In this document: positions 7,452 through 14,070 of the stretch, piece after piece
How the letters are laid out: every line of letters starts with the position of its first letter
How positions within the stretch are numbered: the first letter of the stretch is position 1
Assembly (NCBI GenBank): GCA_937903155.1
Contig: CALCZU010000079.1
Coordinates: 1-28,686 of the forward strand
DNA from: an uncultured Bdellovibrionales bacterium
GTDB taxonomy: Bacteria; Bdellovibrionota; FAC87; UBA2466
Direction of reading: 5' to 3'
Length of the DNA stretch: 28,686 nucleotides
Notes under the pieces: model-generated
The model's database searches: none
What the model was told of the DNA's origin: nothing
Seen by the model: the letters and a program-made list of their open reading frames with translations, nothing else
Translations under genes and position numbers: made by a program

Positions 7452-10400
7452 TTAAATCCTCTCGACATTACCTTTTTTGAATAGGAAATCGAGGTACCGG
7501 TTTGTGAGCTTTTCTTGAATGCCGTTTGCTTTAAGGCGGTCATTTAAATTTTTCCAGTCGACGAGATCCAGTTCTTGATCCTGATTGAAACAGGAGAAGA
7601 CAAAACTTTCTTTTCCAGTCTTGGGATCGACATGTCTCTGTAGACACTGAGCACAGACTTCTTTCATCATGCATTGCATGGGTGAGTTAATCGATCCGAT
7701 GCCGATGTGTTTGTCTTTTAAATGGTCTTTGAGAATTCCGGAGCGCGATGCGTGAACGGCAGCCATCATCCGGTCAGAACCAATCACAATGATTCTGTCG
7801 ACGGTTTTCAACGGAAACTGCGGCGCTCCGCCCAGCTCTCCTTTAGAGTATGCCAACATCGCTTGAACGATATTACCGACGAAAGCTCGGTCCTGAGGTC
7901 TGGATGTTGGAATTTCGGGACCCGTATCGGCCGCCCAGATAATCTGATCGGTTGCGGCTTCAATTTCATCTTTTTTAAAGACGTCGGTTGGTTTTTTATA
8001 TCCTGCAAAATAAATGACCTTGCTGTTTTTCTCTCTACAAGCTTTTGCGATTGATAAGAGTACTGCATTTCCGAGACCTCCGCCTGCGAGTAAAACCGTT
8101 TCATTCGAAGGAATTTCGCTTGGAGTGCCGGTTGGGCCCATGACGACGACAGGTTCTCCAGGTTGAAGAGCCGCGCAGAGGCGAGAACTGCCTCCCATTT
8201 CAAGAACGATCATGCTGAGTAGATCTTTTTCTTTGTCCACCCATGCACCTGTCAAAGCCAGACCTTCCATGAGAAGCTTTGTCCCGTCGATCATATGGGA
8301 ACTCGCTTCATAATTTTGCAGACGATAAAACTGGCCAGGTTCGAACTTTCGCGAAGCGTATTTCGCTTTGACAATGACTTCGACGATATTTTCGGTAAGG
8401 CGATGAACTTTTACAACTTTCGGAATCAGCGCTGAATCTAAGTATTTAACGAGGCTTTCAAATTTTTTCGGATCAGTGACGCCTTTTTCTGCTTGGCGGA
8501 TATCGGCTTCAAAAAGTTTTGCGACTTCTGGTGCTCCGTGTTTCGCAGAGGCCATCGCTTTAACGACATTTCCAGCGTAGTCGGGATGATTGTCGCCGTA
8601 AAACGAAACGAGTTTTCCACCTTTATTATACGAGAGAAAGAAGGCACCCTTTTCACCGGCTTTGGCTTCTTCGAGTTTCCAAGTCGATTCGCTTTTGACG
8701 GCACGATACTTCTTAAAGAAGTTTTTTCGATCGTCTAATTGGAAGCTTCCCGGAAATTCTCTTTCGTAGATTGTGTTGGGACTGGTTCCGGCGGCGACCA
8801 TTACCGAACGAGCGGATAATTTGATATTTTCTCCGTTGCCTCGTTTAAATAGCATTTCGACAACTGCGCCAAATTCATCTTTGATCGCTTCGAGCGGCGT
8901 CATGTCTTCCATGAAACCGATTCCTTCTTCAAGCGCTTTGATAATTTCTTCGTGATTCAGTCGATACGCGGGAGAGTCCGACATTTTTTTGCGGTAGCAG
9001 AGAGTCACACCTCCCCAATAGCGGATAAGCTTGATGAAATTGGGATCGCGTTTCTCTTGTGCGGCTTTTCGTCGCTCTTCGCGGATGGCCTTCCCGTGCT
9101 CTAAAAATCTTGTGAAAATCTGGTGTTCTTCTTTGTCGAGCATTCCCCAGACGAGTTCTTCTCCCATTTCGCGGGATAAAAGCTCGAAACGTTCGAGCGA
9201 TTTTTCAACTTGAATGGGGTAATACGCCATGATTTCTGTGGCAGTATCGACGGCGGTTAAACCGCCCCCAATCACAATAGCGGGAAGTTGAACTTGGAGA
9301 TTTGCAAGATTGTTTCGCTTAAAGGCGCCGGTAAGTTGGAGCGCCATTAAAAAGTCGCTCGCTTTGCGAATGCCGCGAGATAAATTGTTTTTTAATTCGA
9401 TAATGGTCGGTTTGCCGGCCCCAGTAGCGACAGCAACGTGATCAAAACCAATATCCCAGGCATCGTCGAGGTTTAACGTGCCGCCGAAACGGACACCGCC
9501 GTAGAACTGGGTATTTTTTCGTCTTAAAAGAGAAAGATAAATCACTCCTAAAAAGTTCTTGTCCCAGCGAACCGTGATTCCATATTCGGAGACACCGCCG
9601 AATCCCATCAGAATTCGTTCGTCCAGTTCCTTTTTCAGGTCCGAGTAATTTTCGAGAGGCTTAGGGAATTTTTTTCCAATTCCTGTGAGGGTTGGATCGA
9701 GCGGCTCTAATTTTAGGCCATCAATTCCAATGACTCCGAATCCTTCATTCGCTAGATAATGAGAAAGTGTATACCCTGCAGGGCCTAGGCCCACGACGAG
9801 AATGTTTTTACCATTATACGGTAGCGCAAACGGGCGTTTTCGATTCAACGGATTGAATCGAGTCATCAAACTATAGATTTCAAATCCAAACGGGAGATTT
9901 AAAACATCCGTGAGAGTATTCGTCTCGGTTTGAGGAATATTAACCGGCTCCTGCTTTTGAAAGATGCAACCCTTCATGCAGTCATTACAAATTCGGTGTC
10001 CCGTTCCCGGGCACATCGGATTGTCGAGCATAATCATTGCGAGAGCGCCAATGGCCTCTCCCTCGTAACGAAGGGCATGCATTTCAGAAATTCTTTCATC
10101 GAGAGGACACCCGGCTAAAGGGATTCCCAGCGGATTTTTTTTGTATCCGCCAGTCTTCTCAGGGAACCCTTTTGAGCAAGAGTCTTTTTGTCGGCTGTGG
10201 CACAAAATGCAGTAATCCACTTCGCGTAACGCCTGCTTGTCCGTCATGCGAGGGTCAGTCAGCTTAAACCCGTGACGATGTCTGAGATGGTGAGAATCTC
10301 CAAACATCAGCTCCGGAAGCGCGGCATTAGGCTGTTCTACAGGAACTAATTTTTCAAATTCCAACTTATTCGGACGAATAAAGGAGGACCATGAGGCGAT

Positions 10401-11054
10401 TTTTTCGCGTCTCTCAGGATCGACATACGTTTGTACGCACCAGTCTTCAAATTGCTCGAGTGCAATTTGTACTTTTTCAAGCGGCTGAGCGCTCATAATG
10501 TGAGAACAAAGATTTTGAAGCTTTTGAAGTTCGACTGCGTCGAGCTCGTTTTTTTTGAGCTTTTGTTCGGTTTCGACAAAGAAAAGAATCGCTTCCGCGA
10601 AACGAATTTCTTCGTCCTTTTGCTGGGTCAAAGGAAATTTGCCCAAAATCTTTTGAACTTTGTCTTGAATCTCTTTATAAGCATCTTTATCAACAGGTAC
10701 TTCGTTAAAACGTTTAAAGCAGCGAATGTTTAAAAATTCTTTTTTCAGACGAAAAGCGGGGTAGAGTTCAAGGGTTGCTTGTTTCAATTTCGCCGCAGGA
10801 TTTGAGATGTTAAAAAGCTTGGCGATAAAATCGCCTAAAACTTTGGAAACTTCGATGAGGGTATCTCCCTCTTCGGCGTAAGAAACGCCTGTTTCTAACT
10901 TTCGAAATTTCTCTTGTACCCCGGGAGCGACTTGATCACAGTGTTTCCAGAACTCGGAATGCAGTTCTTTCAATCTCAATGGTTCATAAAGGTCGGAAAA
11001 GTTAAATCCAGTGATCCCCAAAGAAAAGTCTTTTGCGCCTTTATTCATACTCAT
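7452..11054 (-). CDS. Single-chain NfnAB/GltD-PyrK-like iron-sulphur flavoprotein
   Basis: A 1200-residue cytoplasmic oxidoreductase with four parts. Residues 1-260 are an alpha-helical region I do not recognise. A Cys-rich segment (about 280-380: CILCHS, DSCSKGF, AGCPLD, CPGTGHRICNDCMKGC) resembles the N-terminal [4Fe-4S] domain of GltD/NfnB. Residues about 415-780 form a GltD-type FAD/NAD(P)H module with VVGLGPAGYTL (FAD) near 416-426 and IGGGLTAVDTATE (NAD(P)) near 593. Residues about 870-1180 are a PyrK/NfnA/SudB-type module with KFEPGQFYRLQN (FAD), LAGGGLGNAVLL (nucleotide) and MQCMMKEVCAQC with a later cysteine (FSCF) for a [2Fe-2S] cluster. NfnAB and SudAB normally split these halves into two chains; they exchange electrons between NADH, NADPH and ferredoxin. 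Such a role is inferred. The gene lies 26 bp after the hit-like gene and may be read through from it. Confidence 0.85.
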   Translation of the reverse strand: MSMNKGAKDFSLGITGFNFSDLYEPLRLKELHSEFWKHCDQVAPGVQEKFRKLETGVSYAEEGDTLIEVSKVLGDFIAKLFNISNPAAKLKQATLELYPAFRLKKEFLNIRCFKRFNEVPVDKDAYKEIQDKVQKILGKFPLTQQKDEEIRFAEAILFFVETEQKLKKNELDAVELQKLQNLCSHIMSAQPLEKVQIALEQFEDWCVQTYVDPERREKIASWSSFIRPNKLEFEKLVPVEQPNAALPELMFGDSHHLRHRHGFKLTDPRMTDKQALREVDYCILCHSRQKDSCSKGFPEKTGGYKKNPLGIPLAGCPLDERISEMHALRYEGEAIGALAMIMLDNPMCPGTGHRICNDCMKGCIFQKQEPVNIPQTETNTLTDVLNLPFGFEIYSLMTRFNPLNRKRPFALPYNGKNILVVGLGPAGYTLSHYLANEGFGVIGIDGLKLEPLDPTLTGIGKKFPKPLENYSDLKKELDERILMGFGGVSEYGITVRWDKNFLGVIYLSLLRRKNTQFYGGVRFGGTLNLDDAWDIGFDHVAVATGAGKPTIIELKNNLSRGIRKASDFLMALQLTGAFKRNNLANLQVQLPAIVIGGGLTAVDTATEIMAYYPIQVEKSLERFELLSREMGEELVWGMLDKEEHQIFTRFLEHGKAIREERRKAAQEKRDPNFIKLIRYWGGVTLCYRKKMSDSPAYRLNHEEIIKALEEGIGFMEDMTPLEAIKDEFGAVVEMLFKRGNGENIKLSARSVMVAAGTSPNTIYEREFPGSFQLDDRKNFFKKYRAVKSESTWKLEEAKAGEKGAFFLSYNKGGKLVSFYGDNHPDYAGNVVKAMASAKHGAPEVAKLFEADIRQAEKGVTDPKKFESLVKYLDSALIPKVVKVHRLTENIVEVIVKAKYASRKFEPGQFYRLQNYEASSHMIDGTKLLMEGLALTGAWVDKEKDLLSMIVLEMGGSSRLCAALQPGEPVVVMGPTGTPSEIPSNETVLLAGGGLGNAVLLSIAKACREKNSKVIYFAGYKKPTDVFKKDEIEAATDQIIWAADTGPEIPTSRPQDRAFVGNIVQAMLAYSKGELGGAPQFPLKTVDRIIVIGSDRMMAAVHASRSGILKDHLKDKHIGIGSINSPMQCMMKEVCAQCLQRHVDPKTGKESFVFSCFNQDQELDLVDWKNLNDRLKANGIQEKLTNRYLDFLFKKGNVERI

Positions 11055-11080
11055 TAATTACACGTCGAAAACGGGTAAGG

Positions 11081-11389
11081 CTAGCTGCCTTTGATTTTTT
11101 TTGAGACTTTTTGCATTTTTTTGGATGCATTTTGTAAAGTGGAAGCGACCGTATCGGCCCCCATGGAGCCTAATTTGCTACCTTTTGCGACGATATCTGC
11201 ACCTTTTGAGGCAACTTCGATCCCTTTGGCGATTTTATCGCGGGAGACAAACTTCTTCACCTTGTCAGTTGCAGTCTTGGTCGTTTTAAAACTGTTTTGC
11301 GCAATGTCTTTAGCATTACGGCTGACTTCCACGGCCGCTTGGGTGAAATCTTTCGCTTTTGAAAAGGCATCTACGATTTTCTTTTTCAT
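11081..11389 (-). CDS. Small lysine-rich heptad-repeat protein, candidate homologue of Bdellovibrio Bd0108 (hit locus)
   Basis: A 102-residue, strongly basic protein with no predicted signal peptide and no cysteine. Residues 56-97 form six consecutive heptads: GIEVASK, GADIVAK, GSKLGSM, GADTVAS, TLQNASK, KMQKVSK, suggesting an amphipathic helix. GADIVAK and GADTVAS lie exactly 14 codons (42 bp) apart. Size, composition and position next to a secreted RHS protein at the end of a Tad operon match, from memory, the Bdellovibrio bacteriovorus host-interaction gene bd0108 (about 101 codons), in which mutations allow prey-independent growth. It starts 7 bp after the RHS stop, and its GGGGTGA ribosome binding site overlaps that gene's end. 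Homology is inferred from context and gross features, not alignment; the lack of a signal peptide is a caution. Confidence 0.65.
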   Translation of the reverse strand: MKKKIVDAFSKAKDFTQAAVEVSRNAKDIAQNSFKTTKTATDKVKKFVSRDKIAKGIEVASKGADIVAKGSKLGSMGADTVASTLQNASKKMQKVSKKIKGS

Positions 11390-11391
11390 AA

Positions 11392-11425
11392 TTTGATCAC
11401 CCCGCCAGGCTGACGCCTGCCGGCC
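11392..11425 (-). promoter_or_regulatory. GC-rich palindrome spanning the RHS stop and the hit-like gene RBS
   Basis: The plus-strand sequence CAGGC-tgac-GCCTG, flanked by CCGC and CCGGCC, forms a GC-rich stem in otherwise AT-leaning DNA. It encodes the last residues of the RHS protein (RPAGVSLAG) and runs into GGGGTGATC, which holds both the RHS TGA stop and the ribosome binding site of the small gene. It looks REP-like and could couple or modulate translation of the small protein. Function is inferred. Confidence 0.4.
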
Positions 11426-13148
11426 TTAAGATATCCAGTAAATGCTGAAATCCGCGCATCACTTTGCGGACAACTTCCTGGGATTGGGTTGCAGAAGGTT
11501 TGCGGCCCTTTTGAGAGGTTAAAATAGTTTCCGTTTTTTCAATTTTTCCATCTGGATTGTAGCCAATACGGATGGCGCCGACTCCCTTTTGAGAAATGAG
11601 AATTGGCTTGCCTTGATTTCCGTATTGAAATGAAATTTGTTTTCCTTCGGGATCGGTCATTTCAATAATTCGACCCAATTTGTCGTATTTGAGAGCGACT
11701 TTTTCGTTTTTGCTATTAGCGGCTTTAGTTAAATTTCCGTTTTTGTCGTATTCGTATGACGAGGTCACTCCGTTTTGGTCGACTTTGCTGACTTTTCTGA
11801 AACGAGAATCGTATTCAAGTTTCACGTAATCTTTTGCTCCCGTTTTCTCACGGAGAAGTCCGTATTCGTCGTATTTGAAATTGGTGACGTCTCCATTTTT
11901 GGAAATTTGGGAGGGTTTTCCGCAGCAAGCAGTGTAAACCGTAGCAGTGTTCACTCCGCCGACTTTGGTCTCTTGTTTGTAGAGGTACTTTGTTCCGTCG
12001 GCTCGCGCTTTTAAAAGATATTCATCGTATTGCTCTTCAGTAACGCCCTTATTTTTGCGAACACTTTTCGTCCAGAAACTATTTTCAGGATCGCTGGGTG
12101 CGCGGCCGTAAGTATAAAACGTTTCGGAACCGTCTTTTTCTCGGTGATAGCTTGCGACTCCGTTGTCATCATAACGGATTTCTCGAAAGGGTTTCACCGA
12201 ACCTTTTATTTCCGACAAGTATTCTACTTTTGTCATGAGATGCGGAAATTTCTTATTCTCGTACTTATAGACGTAAGTGTGGCTATTGGAGTCGGTGACG
12301 GACGTGAGATTGCCGAGTGAGTCATAGTTAAATTTTGCTTTAAATCCCCGAGAGTCGTTACACTCGGTGACTCTATCGCCAGTCCAAGTAAATTTAAGAC
12401 TAATGGAGCGATCTTGATCGACAATTTCAGACAGCTGGCTGTGCTGGAGATTAGAATATTTGAAATCAAAATAAAAATTATTCTTATCGATTTGTCGCGT
12501 GAGTCGACCGTCTTTGTCGAAAATCTGAGTCAGTCCTTCTTTTTCTCGGATCCACTGATTATTTTTGAAAGTGATTGTCTGAAATCCGTATTCATTTGAC
12601 GTCAGCACATCTCCCTGTGGGATTTGGCTTGGCATATTGTACTTTGCAGCTAGCTCAGCTCTAAAATAGATATCCTTTTTTAATCGGGTTAGGATTTTTG
12701 CTGGCAATTCAAGACGGGCCAGTTCTTCCTTTGATATTTTTCGGCTCCGCTTCTGTTCAAAGTAAGCGCGTTTAAGGTCGACTAAGAATTGCTCAAGCAC
12801 TTTAGGATCTGATTTCTGAGACCGAAAGATGACGTTGTTCGCCGTAATTCCGTCTCTCAGAATCACGTTTTTTTCTGGCGTGGTGTTGAGGGTCGTCTCA
12901 AAAGGCGAACTCCAACCCCAACCGAAACTTCCGGGCCAACCGTTAGATTCGTTGAGCGCTGTGAGTGAATTGTAAGTTCTCAATAGTTCCAGCGGAACGG
13001 TGCTCGTGGGGATGCTGAAATCGATATAGATAATATTTGTCCCTCCATTCAATCGATTCACTGTCAGTGCAGAAATCGAAAGACTAAAGAAACTAAAAAT
13101 TACAAAAAGATAGTGGATTTTTGGGAAGCGTAACTTTAAGGATTTCAT
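11397..13148 (-). CDS. Secreted RHS/YD-repeat protein, candidate Bd0109 homologue
   Basis: A 583-residue protein with a Sec signal peptide (basic MKSLKLRFPK, hydrophobic core, SISA before LTVNR). Residues about 30-130 (DFSIPTSTVPLELLRTYNS, FGWGWSSPFET) match the N-terminal module common in RHS proteins (DUF6531-like). YD repeats follow from about 230, clearest at 279-300 (YDSLGNLTSVTDSNSHTY) and 423-540 (YEYDKNGNLTKA, KYDKLGRIIEMTDPEG, QYGNQGKP). A TACCGKP cysteine pair interrupts them. The chain ends soon after the repeats, with no hyperconserved PxxxxDPxG core boundary and no C-terminal toxin. It starts 8 bp after the TadB gene and ends 7 bp before the small hit-like gene. In Bdellovibrio the equivalent Bd0109 is reported as an extracytoplasmic partner of Bd0108. 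A cell-envelope sensor or pilus-associated role is inferred. Confidence 0.8.
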   Translation of the reverse strand: MKSLKLRFPKIHYLFVIFSFFSLSISALTVNRLNGGTNIIYIDFSIPTSTVPLELLRTYNSLTALNESNGWPGSFGWGWSSPFETTLNTTPEKNVILRDGITANNVIFRSQKSDPKVLEQFLVDLKRAYFEQKRSRKISKEELARLELPAKILTRLKKDIYFRAELAAKYNMPSQIPQGDVLTSNEYGFQTITFKNNQWIREKEGLTQIFDKDGRLTRQIDKNNFYFDFKYSNLQHSQLSEIVDQDRSISLKFTWTGDRVTECNDSRGFKAKFNYDSLGNLTSVTDSNSHTYVYKYENKKFPHLMTKVEYLSEIKGSVKPFREIRYDDNGVASYHREKDGSETFYTYGRAPSDPENSFWTKSVRKNKGVTEEQYDEYLLKARADGTKYLYKQETKVGGVNTATVYTACCGKPSQISKNGDVTNFKYDEYGLLREKTGAKDYVKLEYDSRFRKVSKVDQNGVTSSYEYDKNGNLTKAANSKNEKVALKYDKLGRIIEMTDPEGKQISFQYGNQGKPILISQKGVGAIRIGYNPDGKIEKTETILTSQKGRKPSATQSQEVVRKVMRGFQHLLDILRPAGVSLAG

Positions 13149-13156
13149 CCATTAGA

Positions 13157-14035
13157 TTATACCCGAATCTGTACGATCTTCCAGATAGTGAAACCGCCGG
13201 CAATTTGCAGAAGTAACATGAAACTAACGAGAATGATCCCAAGCGGCGTTGTAAACATCGGACGAATACGCTCTGGGTCAATCGAGTAGAGAATTCCGGC
13301 GAGTGCAAAAGGCATTAATACGACGATAACGCCTTGACTGACGCCTTGAGTGACCATCGCTGAAATTTTTGCTTCGACCTTGATGCGCTCACGAATGGTG
13401 TGGGCGAGGTTATCAAAGGTTTCGGCTAAGTTACCGCCGGTTTCTTTTAAAATATTTACGCTAGTTGCAAACATTTCGATGTCGTCCTGCATCATGCGCG
13501 CGGCAAGGTTGCTGATAGCGTCCTCGAGTGTCACACCGAGTTTATTTTGGGAGAGAATCAGCTGAAATTCTTGGGAAACAGGGTTGGGCATCTCATCACT
13601 CACAATCTGGAGTGCTTGAGGAACGTTTAATCCGGAACGCATTCCGTTGGACATCAAAGCTAAACCTTCCACCATCTGGACAACGAATTTCTTTACGCGC
13701 TGTTTGTGGAGAATATTAATCAACATTCGAGGGAGCTTCCAACTCGCAATGACTTGGATAATTCCGACAACGATGCCTCCTGCCAGCATAGGCCAAAAAA
13801 GGAGCATCGATGTGAGAAACGAAAGGGCCAGGTAAATGGTGAAATAGCGTAAAAGGGTTTTTTCGTCGATTGAAATGAACATTAATTCAAGCTTCTTTTT
13901 CATTTCATCGATTTCAAACTGAGCTTTTTGACCGATCCAGCCATAGAGTTGATTTCCGTTCAGAAGCAGGACAAGCAATAAAACGCCTCCGACCCAACCG
14001 ATTGCTAAGATTTTTAAAAGGGGTGAAAGTTGCAT
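13157..14035 (-). CDS. tadB: Tad pilus inner-membrane platform protein TadB-like
   Basis: A 292-residue polytopic membrane protein with the T2SSF/GspF domain. N-terminal hydrophobic segments are at about 8-25 and 66-100; the cytoplasmic T2SSF core (about 120-245) includes ALMSNGMRSGLNVPQALQIV, the TLEDAISNLA segment and FATSVNILKETGGNLAETFDNL, the classic platform-protein pattern; C-terminal segments are at about 250-290. It anchors the ATPase and drives pilin assembly. Tad systems usually carry a TadB/TadC pair; only this member is present here, and RHS follows where TadC would be expected. AGGAAAC precedes the ATG, 35 bp after the CpaF stop. The gap holds GTCATTGCGACGAGC, resembling a dispersed repeat. 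Assignment as B rather than C rests on length and position. Confidence 0.88.
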   Translation of the reverse strand: MQLSPLLKILAIGWVGGVLLLVLLLNGNQLYGWIGQKAQFEIDEMKKKLELMFISIDEKTLLRYFTIYLALSFLTSMLLFWPMLAGGIVVGIIQVIASWKLPRMLINILHKQRVKKFVVQMVEGLALMSNGMRSGLNVPQALQIVSDEMPNPVSQEFQLILSQNKLGVTLEDAISNLAARMMQDDIEMFATSVNILKETGGNLAETFDNLAHTIRERIKVEAKISAMVTQGVSQGVIVVLMPFALAGILYSIDPERIRPMFTTPLGIILVSFMLLLQIAGGFTIWKIVQIRV

Positions 14036-14070
14036 TCTAGTTTCCTATGCTCGTCGCAATGACGGCCTGT

